Assembly (NCBI RefSeq): GCF_011766325.1
Contig: NZ_BLLG01000002.1
Coordinates: forward strand, 248,001 to 312,000
Reading direction: 5' to 3'
Length of the DNA: 64,000 nucleotides
Origin: Streptomyces pacificus
Lineage (GTDB): Bacteria > Actinomycetota > Actinomycetes > Streptomycetales > Streptomycetaceae
In this document: one piece after another, positions 1-7,788 of the stretch
How the letters are laid out: the number at the start of each line of letters is the position of its first letter
How positions within the stretch are numbered: position 1 is the first letter of the stretch
Notes under the pieces: model-generated
The model's database searches: none
Seen by the model: the letters and a program-made list of their open reading frames with translations, nothing else
Told to the model about the DNA's origin: nothing
Program-made: the position numbers and the translations under genes

Positions 1-2
1 TC

Positions 3-296
3 TCCACCGACGTCGGCGGCGTCCGGGAGGCGGTGGGCGGCGCCGGCCTGGTCGTCCCGCCCCGCGACCCGGGGGCCATGGCCGAGGCCGCGCTGGAACT
101 GCTGGCCGATCCCCCGCGCCGGGCGGCCATGGGCCAGGCGGCGAGGCTGCGGGTGATCGAGCAGTTCACGCTCCGCCAGACCATCGACACCTTCCGCGCC
201 ATCTATCTGGAGCTGACCGTCCGCGGGACCAGACTCGCCGACCCCTGGGGCACCCCCCTCAGCGACGAGGTACCGCTGGGGAGCGTGGCCGGATGA
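3..296 (+). CDS. GT4-family glycosyltransferase, C-terminal part (gene begins before the window)
   Basis: The reading frame is open from the first bases of the window to the stop at 294-296, so this is the C-terminal ~97 residues of a longer gene. The visible STDVGGVREAVG, then GLVVPPRDP and an A/L-rich helix ending in FTLRQTIDTFRAIY, is the usual end of the nucleotide-sugar-binding half of a GT-B glycosyltransferase of family GT4. Its stop overlaps the ATG of the next gene (ATGA), so the two are probably translated together. In this context it would be the polymerising or first transferase of an exopolysaccharide locus (inference). The donor sugar cannot be read from this fragment. Confidence 0.85.
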   Translation, partial: STDVGGVREAVGGAGLVVPPRDPGAMAEAALELLADPPRRAAMGQAARLRVIEQFTLRQTIDTFRAIYLELTVRGTRLADPWGTPLSDEVPLGSVAG

Positions 297-1675
297 GCGG
301 GCCGATGGCGCTCGAACCCGACGGCGGGCAGGGCGACACCCTGGCCCTGCGGCTCGCCGCGCCCGACACCACCCTGTCGCTGCGCCTGCCCCGGCGCCGA
401 AGGACGCCGGACGACCCGGTGGACGTACTGGCCGCCGAACTCGCCGACCGCATCGGCCCCGCGGTGCACGCCTACGAGGTGGCGGCCCTGCTGGAGTCCG
501 AGGGCCTGACGGGCGAGCAGACCCGGGAGCGCTACGGGCACCCCGACCTGTTCTCGCTCGCGGCCGACCTGTACCGGCGGGTGCCGCGCAGCTTCCCCGA
601 GCCGCCGCCCGGACCGGATCCCTGGGCGCCGGACCATGTCCGGTGCGCCCTGCGCGGGGCGCTGTTCGCCCTGCCGGGGCTGGCCTACCTGCTCACCGGC
701 GGGCTGTGGAACTCGCCCCGGGGGGTGTACGCCCTGGTGGCCGCGGGCCTGCTGTCCTGGGCGTGGGGGCAGGCGCTCAGCCACCGCGCGTACCTCCGGC
801 TGGCCGCGGGGCCCCGCGAGGCGGGCCGGACACTGCTCCTGGGTGCCCCTCCGGGCGCGCTGCTCGCCTCGACGGCCGCTCTCGCGGTCGCCGGGCCGGG
901 GCCGGCGGCTCTGTTCGGCGCGGGGCAGTCGCTGTACCTCGCGGCGGCCGGGGTGCTCCTGGTCCGCGGCCGGGAACCGCTGCTGCTCGGCGCGCTCGCA
1001 CCGATGGCCGCGGGCGCGGCGACACTGCCGTGGTGGGACCCGGGTGCGCCGGCGCGCATCGCGCTGCCGGTGCTGACGGTGGTGCTCGCCGTCACCGCCG
1101 CCTGCCGCGAGATCCGGGGGATGCTGGCCGCGCCCGCGGAAGGCGGCTCCACCCGGCCGCCGCTGGCGGCCTCGGTACCGTACGGGCTGTTCGGGCTGGC
1201 CGCGGGCACGCTGGTGGTGTCGGTGGGCCGGCACCAGCCCTGGGCCGTCATCGCGCTGACCCTGAGCATGGGCCCCGCGGAATGGCTGCTGTACCGCTAC
1301 CGGGGACTGTCGGTCGCGGCGCTGCGGGCCTCGGCGAACGAGGCCGTCTTCCGGCTGCGGTCCGCCCGGACACTGGCCCTGTGCCTGGGCGGCTATCTGC
1401 TGCCGCTCGTCCTGGCGACGCTGCTCACCGGCGCCGAACCCGCGCCCCTGCTGACCCTCGCCGCGCTGCTCTGGACCGCCCTGCTGCTCCAGGCGTTCGG
1501 CCTCGCCTGGTTCCCGGCCCTGGTCGCGCTCACCGCGGCCGCCGCGGTGGCCGCCGTGACCCTGCTCGGCGGCCCACCCGGCACCGCCTGGCCGCTGGTC
1601 TGCTGCGGCACCGCCACCGCGGTGCTCGTCATAGGCGCCGTGCGGTGCCTGGGCCGGCCCACCGCGCACTCCTGA
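293..1675 (+). CDS. Polytopic membrane protein coupled to the GT4 gene
   Basis: 460 aa. The N-terminal ~110 residues are soluble (acidic, with SLAADLYRRVPR near the end). The rest is a run of about ten hydrophobic segments (from ALFALPGLAYLLTGG near residue 125 to PLVCCGTATAVLVIGA near the C-terminus) broken by short Arg-rich loops. The ATG lies inside the stop of the GT4 gene (ATGA). I do not recognise the family. The size and position are like PelG, the membrane partner of the GT4 enzyme PelF, or like the membrane half of fungal Gtb3, but I see no diagnostic motif. Likely role by context: export or anchoring of the polysaccharide made by the adjoining GT4 (inference). Confidence 0.75.
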   Translation: MSGPMALEPDGGQGDTLALRLAAPDTTLSLRLPRRRRTPDDPVDVLAAELADRIGPAVHAYEVAALLESEGLTGEQTRERYGHPDLFSLAADLYRRVPRSFPEPPPGPDPWAPDHVRCALRGALFALPGLAYLLTGGLWNSPRGVYALVAAGLLSWAWGQALSHRAYLRLAAGPREAGRTLLLGAPPGALLASTAALAVAGPGPAALFGAGQSLYLAAAGVLLVRGREPLLLGALAPMAAGAATLPWWDPGAPARIALPVLTVVLAVTAACREIRGMLAAPAEGGSTRPPLAASVPYGLFGLAAGTLVVSVGRHQPWAVIALTLSMGPAEWLLYRYRGLSVAALRASANEAVFRLRSARTLALCLGGYLLPLVLATLLTGAEPAPLLTLAALLWTALLLQAFGLAWFPALVALTAAAAVAAVTLLGGPPGTAWPLVCCGTATAVLVIGAVRCLGRPTAHS

Positions 1676-1978
1676 CCCCGATGCCCGCCAGTCCCGTGCC
1701 ACTCGCGGCGACCGCCGCGCCGGGGCCGCGGGCCCGCACAGCCGCGGGCGGCCCCGTCCTCACCAGCCGTCCTCACCAGCCGTCCTCACCAGCCGTCGCC
1801 ATCAGCCGGACGCGACTGCCCGTCCGCCGCGCTCCCACCACCGCTCCCGGTCCGACGCGCCCCTACCACTGCCTCCGGTCACCACCACACAACCCCTCAC
1901 CACCGCAGGACCGCACACCACACCGCCGCACACCACCCGCTGCTCCCTCCGGGGAGCCCCTTTCGAAAGGAAGACCAC
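1676..1978 (+). other. 303-bp intergenic region, C-rich, with a 13-bp triplicate
   Basis: No gene is supported here. The stretch contains three perfect copies of CGTCCTCACCAGC (1755-1793). A strikingly C/A-rich, G-poor segment (about 1835-1950) then leads to the ribosome binding site of the next gene. It probably holds the promoter and an unstructured leader for the sugar-nucleotide genes. Confidence 0.5.
1755..1793. repeat. Three tandem copies of a 13-bp unit
   Basis: CGTCCTCACCAGC occurs three times without change at 1755-1767, 1768-1780 and 1781-1793, followed by a partial copy. It is non-coding and its role is unknown. Confidence 0.9.
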
Positions 1979-2980
1979 GTGACAACCGCACCGCTCGCCG
2001 CCGTCACCGGAGCCGAAGGCTTCATCGGCTCCCACCTCACCGAGGCCCTCGTCGCCTCCGGTCACCGGGTCCGGGCCATGGCGCAGTACAACTCCTTCTC
2101 CTCCTACGGCTGGCTGGAGACCCTCCCGCAGGACGTCCTCGACCAGGTCGAGATCGTGCTGGGCGACGTCCGCGACCCCGGCTCGGTACGCGCGCTCGCC
2201 GAAGGAGCCGACACCGTCTACCACCTGGCGGCGCTCATCGCGATCCCCTACTCCTACCGCGCTCCGCACAGCTATGTGGACACCAACGTCACGGGCACGC
2301 TCAACGTGCTGGAGGCCGTGCGGGCACTGGAGACCCCGCGGCTGGTGCACACCTCCACCAGCGAGACCTACGGGACCGCGCAGACCGTGCCCATCACCGA
2401 GGACCACCCCATCAACACCCAGTCCCCGTACGCCGCGTCGAAGGCCGGCGGGGACCGGCTGGCGGACAGCTACCACGCGAGTTTCGCCACCCCCGTGGTC
2501 ACCCTGCGGCCCTTCAACACCTTCGGCCCCCGCCAGTCGATGCGCGCCGTCATCCCGACCGTCATCGGACAGGTCGCCGCCGGCAAGCACACCATCACCC
2601 TCGGCGACCTGCGCCCCACCCGTGACTTCACCTACGCCACGGACACGGCGGCGGCGTTCCTCGCCGTCGGTACGGCACCGGCCGAGGCGGTCGTCGGCCG
2701 GACCCTCAACGCCGGTACCGGCGGCGAGATCTCCATCGGGGACCTGGTGGGGCTGATCGGCAAGGTGATGGGCACCGACCTGGACATCCGGGAGGACGAA
2801 CAGCGCATCAGGCCCGCGGACTCCGAGGTGATGCGACTCGTCGCGGACGCGACCCGGCTGCGGGAGGCGACCGGCTGGGCTCCGGCACTCGACCTGGAGC
2901 AGGGCCTCGCCAGGACGGTGGAGTTCTTCCGCGACCCCGCCAACCTCGCCCGCTACAAGACCGGCATCTACAACGTCTGA
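1979..2980 (+). CDS. LegB-like NAD-dependent nucleotide-sugar 4,6-dehydratase (extended SDR)
   Basis: 333 aa. GTG start preceded by GAAAGGAAG. The NAD-binding Rossmann motif TGAEGFIGSHL is near residue 10, the catalytic triad parts are STSETYG and YAASK (about residues 125-160), and LRPFNTFGPRQS and GDLRPTRDFTY line the substrate site. The segments QYNSFSSYGWLE and HLAALIAIPYSY are typical of LegB-type dehydratases, which form 4-keto-6-deoxy-hexosamine nucleotides. I infer a keto-deoxy (amino)sugar nucleotide as product, made in the cytosol. It heads a group of three sugar-nucleotide genes. GDP-mannose 4,6-dehydratase or a C4-epimerase are alternatives. Confidence 0.88.
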   Translation: MTTAPLAAVTGAEGFIGSHLTEALVASGHRVRAMAQYNSFSSYGWLETLPQDVLDQVEIVLGDVRDPGSVRALAEGADTVYHLAALIAIPYSYRAPHSYVDTNVTGTLNVLEAVRALETPRLVHTSTSETYGTAQTVPITEDHPINTQSPYAASKAGGDRLADSYHASFATPVVTLRPFNTFGPRQSMRAVIPTVIGQVAAGKHTITLGDLRPTRDFTYATDTAAAFLAVGTAPAEAVVGRTLNAGTGGEISIGDLVGLIGKVMGTDLDIREDEQRIRPADSEVMRLVADATRLREATGWAPALDLEQGLARTVEFFRDPANLARYKTGIYNV

Positions 2981-3020
2981 TCCGGCGGACCACCGACCAC
3001 CGTACTCACAGGGGGCTACC

Positions 3021-3734
3021 GTGCACGCAGTGATTCTCGCCGGAGGCAAGGGCATCCGGCTGCGCCCGTACACCACCGCGCTGCCCAAACCGCTCGTCCC
3101 GATCGGCGACCGGCACGCGATCCTGGAGATCGTGCTGCGCCAGCTGGCGGCGAGCGGCTTCACCAGCTGCACCATCGCCGTCGGCCATCTCGGCCACATC
3201 ATCCGCGCCTACGTCGGGAGCGGTTCCCGATGGGGGCTGAGCGTCGACTACGCGACCGAGGAGAACCCACTGGGCACCATGGGGCCCCTGCTGACGATGC
3301 GGGACCGGCTGCCCGAATCGTTCCTGGTGATGAACGGGGACATCCTCACCGACCTCGACTTCGCCGACGTGCTGACCCGGCACCGGACGGGCGGTTCGGC
3401 GCTGACCATCGCCACCTACGCCCGGAAGGTGCACATCGACTTCGGGGTCCTCACCACGGACGCCGGGAAGGTGGTCGGCTTCGCCGAGAAGCCGTCCATG
3501 GACTACCGCGTCTCGATGGGCGTGTACGGGCTGTCCCTGGACACGCTCGACGGCTACACCGCCGGGCTGCCGCTCGGCTTCGACGAACTCGTGCTCGACC
3601 TGCTGAAGGCCGGCAAACCTCCGCAGGCCTACGAGTTCGACGGCTACTGGCTGGACATCGGGCGGCCGGACGACTACGACCGGGCCAACGCCGAGTTCAC
3701 CACGCACCAGTCACTGCTGCTCAAGGGAGCCTGA
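3021..3734 (+). CDS. Sugar-1-phosphate nucleotidyltransferase
   Basis: 237 aa, GTG start with AGGGGG a few bases upstream. The N-terminus has the signature VILAGGKGIRLRPYT followed by LPKPLVPIGD, and MNGDILTDLDF near residue 110 is the metal-binding DxD region. FAEKPS and YWLDIGRPDDY complete the nucleotidyltransferase fold. It would activate a sugar phosphate with an NTP to give the NDP-sugar used by the flanking dehydratase and epimerase. The length is that of the short form without the C-terminal left-handed helix found in GlmU or GDP-mannose pyrophosphorylases. The nucleotide and sugar are not determinable by eye. Confidence 0.9.
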   Translation: MHAVILAGGKGIRLRPYTTALPKPLVPIGDRHAILEIVLRQLAASGFTSCTIAVGHLGHIIRAYVGSGSRWGLSVDYATEENPLGTMGPLLTMRDRLPESFLVMNGDILTDLDFADVLTRHRTGGSALTIATYARKVHIDFGVLTTDAGKVVGFAEKPSMDYRVSMGVYGLSLDTLDGYTAGLPLGFDELVLDLLKAGKPPQAYEFDGYWLDIGRPDDYDRANAEFTTHQSLLLKGA

Positions 3735-3741
3735 ACCCGCC

Positions 3742-4653
3742 ATGCGCATCCTCGTCCTGGGCCACACCGGGTACCTCGGCCGCCATATCGCCGCACAGCT
3801 CGGCGCGCTGCAAGGCGTGCGGCTGTTCGGCGGCGGCCGGTCCCCGGACGCCGACCTCCACGTCGACCTCGCCACGGCCGACGCGGAGCGGCTGGCCGAG
3901 AACCTCTCGGACCTCTCCCCCGACGCAGTGGTCAACTGCGCGGGCTCCCTCGGCGCCGACCCGGTGACCGACGCCGAGGTCAACGCCCGCGGCCCGGCCG
4001 TGCTGTGCGCGGCGCTGCTGCGGGCCGCACCGACGGCCCGGCTGGTGCACCTCGGCTCGGCCGCCGAGTACGGGGCCTGCGAGCCCGGCGTACCGGTGGC
4101 GGAGGACGCGCCGACCCGGCCGGCGGCCTCGTACGGCGCCACCAAGCTGGCCGGCACCGTGGCCGTCGCCTCGTCGGGACTGGACGCGGTCGTGCTGCGC
4201 GTGGGCAACCCGGTCGGGCCGGGCGCCGCCCCGATGAGCCTGCCGGGCGGCACCGCTCTGCGGCTGCGCCGGGCCGGCGGGGACCGGGACGCGGTCGTGC
4301 GCTTCGGCGACCTCTCCGCGCATCGCGACTTCGTCGACGTGCGGGACCTGGCCCGGGCCGTCGCGGCGGCCGCAACGGCCGGGCCGCTGCCGCGGATCCT
4401 CAACATCGGCGGCGGCCGGGCGGTCCCCATCCGGGAGCTGGTGCGGGGGCTGGTGGCCGTGGCGGGGTTCCGCGGCCGGATCGAGGAGGCCGGCGCCGGG
4501 TCGTCCCGCTCCGCGGGCGTGGCCTGGCAGTGCTCGGACATCACAGCCGCGCGGGAGGCGCTCGGCTGGGAGCCGCGGTTCACCCTGGCGGACTCCCTCG
4601 CCGCGCTGTGGGCCTCGGTCGGCGCCCCCGGGAAGGCGGATCCGGTGGCATGA
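3742..4653 (+). CDS. NAD-dependent epimerase/reductase (SDR)
   Basis: 303 aa, ATG start with GGGAG upstream, 7 bp after the nucleotidyltransferase. The N-terminal LVLGHTGYLGRHIAAQL is the NAD(P)-binding glycine motif (GxTGxxG). HLGSAAEYGAC and SYGATKLAG supply the SDR Ser and YxxxK, and LRVGNPVGPG lies over the sugar site. It is shorter than the LegB-like enzyme and closer to RmlD/GDP-fucose synthase-type reductases or epimerases. It probably finishes the activated sugar started by the two genes upstream. Its stop overlaps the next start (ATGA). Confidence 0.85.
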   Translation: MRILVLGHTGYLGRHIAAQLGALQGVRLFGGGRSPDADLHVDLATADAERLAENLSDLSPDAVVNCAGSLGADPVTDAEVNARGPAVLCAALLRAAPTARLVHLGSAAEYGACEPGVPVAEDAPTRPAASYGATKLAGTVAVASSGLDAVVLRVGNPVGPGAAPMSLPGGTALRLRRAGGDRDAVVRFGDLSAHRDFVDVRDLARAVAAAATAGPLPRILNIGGGRAVPIRELVRGLVAVAGFRGRIEEAGAGSSRSAGVAWQCSDITAAREALGWEPRFTLADSLAALWASVGAPGKADPVA

Positions 4654-5312
4654 CGCTGCTCGTCCCCCTCTATGTGCATCCCGCGACGGACCCCGAGGCC
4701 TGGCAGCTGGTCACGGCCTCGGGGGAACGGGTATACGGGGTGGTGCTCAACCCGGGCGACGGTCCCGGTGCGGCGCCCGACCCCGCGTTCGTCTCCGCCG
4801 CCCGCGCCCTGCGGGCGGCGGGCACACCGGTCTTCGGCTACGTCGACCTGGACTACGGGATGCGGCCCGACCCGGCGGTGACCGGCGACCTGGACCGCTA
4901 CCGCGACTGGTACGGCCCCGACGGGTGCTTCTTCGACCAGGTGCCGGCCGACCGGTCCGCGCTGCCCCGCTGCCGCCGGCTCGTCCGCGCCGCGCGGCAG
5001 CGGGGCGCGGGCACGGTCGTCCTCAACCACGGGGTGCACCCCGCACCCGGATACGCCAGGGTCGCGGACCTGCTGGTGACGTTCGAGGGCCCGTGGCCGG
5101 TCTATCTCTCCTCCTTCACCCGGCCGCGGTGGACGGCCCGCCATCCAGCGGAGCGGTTCTGCCACCTGGTGTACGAGGTGCCGACGGCGCTGGCCGGGGT
5201 CGCCGCCCGGGCCGCAGTGGAGCGCGGGGCTGCGGTGTCCTGCGCGGTCACCGGCTCGCTGCCCAACCCCTGGGGCTCACCGCCGCCCGCACTGTACGGG
5301 GAGGCTCGGTGA
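4650..5312 (+). CDS. Spherulation-specific family 4 (GH135-type) protein
   Basis: 220 aa, ATG overlapping the preceding stop. It starts LLVPLYVHPATDPEAW, a hallmark of the spherulin-4 family, followed by VVLNPGDGPG, GYVDLDYGMR and GCFFDQV in a TIM-barrel order, and ends with SLPNPWGSPPP. Aspergillus Sph3 of this family is a glycoside hydrolase (GH135) acting on galactosaminogalactan (established knowledge). I see no signal peptide, so a cytosolic or unusual export route is possible. The stop overlaps the start of the GH114 gene (GTGA), so the two hydrolase-like proteins are made together. Activity on a bacterial galactosamine polymer is inference. Confidence 0.85.
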   Translation: MTLLVPLYVHPATDPEAWQLVTASGERVYGVVLNPGDGPGAAPDPAFVSAARALRAAGTPVFGYVDLDYGMRPDPAVTGDLDRYRDWYGPDGCFFDQVPADRSALPRCRRLVRAARQRGAGTVVLNHGVHPAPGYARVADLLVTFEGPWPVYLSSFTRPRWTARHPAERFCHLVYEVPTALAGVAARAAVERGAAVSCAVTGSLPNPWGSPPPALYGEAR

Positions 5313-6100
5313 ACCGCCTCCGTGTCGCCCGGCTGTGCCTGGTGGCGGCCGTGCTGCTGCTCGCGGGCTGCGCGGGCGGTGCGCCGGTGCCGGACGGGGC
5401 CCGCTGGCAGCCGCGGCCCGGCACCGCGTGGCAGTGGCAGCTCGACGGCCGCGCGGATCCCTCGTCCGCCGACGTGCCCGTGTACGACATCGACGGCTTC
5501 GAGAACAGCGCGCGCGACGTCGCGCGGCTGCACCGGGACGGACGCAAGGTCATCTGCTACATCAACGCCGGTGCCTGGGAGCGTTTCCGCCCCGACCAGG
5601 GGGACTTCCCGGTCTCCGTGCGCGGGCGGCCGAACGGCTGGGAGGGCGAGCGCTGGCTCGACATCCGCCGGCTGGACGTGCTGCGCCCGCTGATGGAGAG
5701 GCGCTTCGACATGTGCCGGGAGAAGGGCTTCGACGCGGTCGAACCCGATCTGCTGGACGCCTATCTCAACGACACCGGCTTCCCCCTCACCGCCGCCGAT
5801 CAGCTCGCCTACAACCGCATGATCGCCCGAATCGCCCATGACCGCGGCCTGTCCGTCGGGTTGAAGAACGACCTGCCCCAGGTGGCGGAGCTGGTCGGGG
5901 ACTTCGACTTCGCGGTCAACGAGGAGTGCGCCCAGTACGGCGAGTGCGCGAAGCTCACGCCGTTCATCGCGGCGGGGAAGGCCGTTTTCCACGTCGAGTA
6001 CGCGCTGGCCAACCAGGACTTCTGCGCCGAGTCCCGGCGGCTCGGGCTGTCCTCCATGCGCAAGCGGCTGGAGCTGGACGCGTGGCGCCGGCCGTGCTGA
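5309..6100 (+). CDS. GH114 endo-alpha-1,4-polygalactosaminidase-like lipoprotein
   Basis: 263 aa. The GTG start overlaps the spherulin-4 stop. The N-terminus is a lipoprotein signal ending LLLAGC (Cys about residue 19), so the enzyme should be anchored outside the membrane. The GH114 barrel is clear from YDIDGFENS, VICYINAGAWE, WLDIR, AVEPDLLDAY, GLKNDLPQ and VNEECAQYGEC. Members cleave alpha-1,4-linked galactosamine polymers (Ega3, PelA hydrolase domain). It is the last gene of the polysaccharide locus and is followed by a hairpin. It probably trims or releases the polymer made by this locus (inference). Confidence 0.9.
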   Translation: MNRLRVARLCLVAAVLLLAGCAGGAPVPDGARWQPRPGTAWQWQLDGRADPSSADVPVYDIDGFENSARDVARLHRDGRKVICYINAGAWERFRPDQGDFPVSVRGRPNGWEGERWLDIRRLDVLRPLMERRFDMCREKGFDAVEPDLLDAYLNDTGFPLTAADQLAYNRMIARIAHDRGLSVGLKNDLPQVAELVGDFDFAVNEECAQYGECAKLTPFIAAGKAVFHVEYALANQDFCAESRRLGLSSMRKRLELDAWRRPC

Positions 6101-6157
6101 GCGGGCCACCGGGGCGGACCGGGTGCCCGGCGGACCGGGCGGACCGGGCGGACGGCC

Positions 6158-6174
6158 CCCGCCCGCAGGGCGGG
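6158..6174. terminator. Probable bidirectional terminator hairpin
   Basis: CCCGCCC-GCA-GGGCGGG lies between the convergent GH114 gene and the membrane protein gene. It is GC-only with no U-tract, as is usual in this GC range. The upstream CGGACCGGG repeats may add to the structure. Confidence 0.45.
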
Positions 6175-6181
6175 CGGGCGC

Positions 6182-7543
6182 TCAGCGGGAGTCCGGGGAG
6201 CGGGGGGCGCCCGGCGGGCCTCCGCCTGCCGCGGGCTCCCGGTCCGCCGGCCCGGGGGCCCGGTCGGTGTCCTGGGCCAGGAACTCCACGACGGCGAGCG
6301 CGAGGAGCAGCGCGAGGGCCAGCCCGACGACGACCCAGGCGGTGGGGTACGGCCACAGGAGGTACGCCAGCACGGCGGCGGCGACCAGCACCCAGGTGAT
6401 CCACGTCCGGTAGCGGCGGACCCAGGGGCCCACGGGGCCGGTGCGCAGGCCCGCGCGGTGCGCCGTGGCCCGGGTGGCGGTGATGCCCGAGGTCCACAGC
6501 TGGCGGACGAGACCCGCGTACCTGCCCGGCCCCGTGAGCCAGGCGGCGAGGGCGACGACGACACCGAGCATCACGATGTTGCGGATCGTGCTGCGCAGGA
6601 AGCGGACGAGCGTGTCGTACACGGCCTCCGCCGCGGGCTGGGACACGCCCTGGGGGAGGGAGTTCAGATAGGTCACCCGGAAGACCGTCAGCGCCGCGCC
6701 CAGCAGCGCGGTCGCGACCGCGACCCCGAGCGCCGCCGCCACCAGGGCCTTGCGGCGGTGGGCGGCCAGGAGCACCCCGGCGGCGATCAGCACCACGCCG
6801 ACGACCGGCAGCCAGGCGCCCGCGAGCTGGAGCAGCCGGAACCCGGTCTTGACCCGGCCGATGTCCTCGGACTGCAGGACGGTGAAGTCGGTGTGGACCT
6901 CGGGGATGTTCTGGGCGATGGTGAGCCCCCCGTTCACCAGTTGCTGCTTGACCTCCTCGATCACGGGCGCGAGGTCGATCTGCACCGCGTTGTCGGTGAG
7001 CCTGATGGCGCCGTCGCCGCCCCCGGTGAGCGCCTTGACCACCGCTGCGTGGATCTCCCGGTTCGCCTCGGTCCAGATCCTGCGGAAGACATCGGAGGCG
7101 ACGACGTCCTGGACGCGGGCCTTCACGAAGCTGCGGACGGCGTTCTCCAGGGCGCCGCCGACCCCGCCGATCAGGGCGTCCAGACGGGGGCGATCGGCCG
7201 GGGCCACCTGCTGAAGGAGCTCGGGGATGTCGATGTTCTCCATCACGACGTCCGTGACCCGGGCCGCGACGGCGGCCTGCACGGCGGGGTCGGAGGCGAG
7301 GGGGGCGACGGTGGCGACATAGCGGTCGGTGTCGGCCACCTCGCTGTCGGCCCAGGCCGCGACGGCGCTCAGCGGGGCCAGCAGGCAGCCGAGGACGATC
7401 AGCACCGCGGCGAGGGCCGAGCGCGCCCGGTGCCGCGGCGGCCGGGGCGGCGGCGGCTCCCGCGACTCCAGGGCCGCGATCCGGGCCCGCAGCTGCTCCA
7501 GGTCGCGGCCCTCGGAGCCGGTGGTTCCGTCCGGCATGCGCAC
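6182..7543 (-). CDS. Conserved integral membrane protein of unknown function
   Basis: 453 aa, start after GGAGGAG. A short N-terminal coiled-coil-like stretch (DLEQLRARIAALESRE) precedes a Pro-rich linker. A membrane segment follows (about 42-66), then a ~170-residue extracytoplasmic region beginning SEVADTDRYVATVAPLASDP. Several membrane segments then occupy the second half, ending in a Pro/Gly-rich cytoplasmic tail. This arrangement is common in actinobacterial hypothetical membrane proteins. I cannot assign a function. It stands alone, convergent with the polysaccharide locus and divergent from the PP2C regulator. Confidence 0.85.
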   Translation of the reverse strand: MRMPDGTTGSEGRDLEQLRARIAALESREPPPPRPPRHRARSALAAVLIVLGCLLAPLSAVAAWADSEVADTDRYVATVAPLASDPAVQAAVAARVTDVVMENIDIPELLQQVAPADRPRLDALIGGVGGALENAVRSFVKARVQDVVASDVFRRIWTEANREIHAAVVKALTGGGDGAIRLTDNAVQIDLAPVIEEVKQQLVNGGLTIAQNIPEVHTDFTVLQSEDIGRVKTGFRLLQLAGAWLPVVGVVLIAAGVLLAAHRRKALVAAALGVAVATALLGAALTVFRVTYLNSLPQGVSQPAAEAVYDTLVRFLRSTIRNIVMLGVVVALAAWLTGPGRYAGLVRQLWTSGITATRATAHRAGLRTGPVGPWVRRYRTWITWVLVAAAVLAYLLWPYPTAWVVVGLALALLLALAVVEFLAQDTDRAPGPADREPAAGGGPPGAPRSPDSR

Positions 7544-7788
7544 TCCTCCGCTGTCGGCAGGCTGACCACAGCAGACCCCGGGAGGCGGTGGGGCGCGAGC
7601 CGGGAGGGCCGCTCAGGTGAGGCCCGCAACGGCCGCTGCCGCGGGTGGGGGGGCCGCAGGCGACGGGGGCCCCACCGGGCACGGGGGCGCTGCGGGGGCG
7701 GCCGCGGCCGCCCCCGGCTCGGGGCACCCGTTGCGGGCCGTGGGACGCGCCGACTTGCCCCCGGCTCATCAGGGGCGATCGTGGGTAT

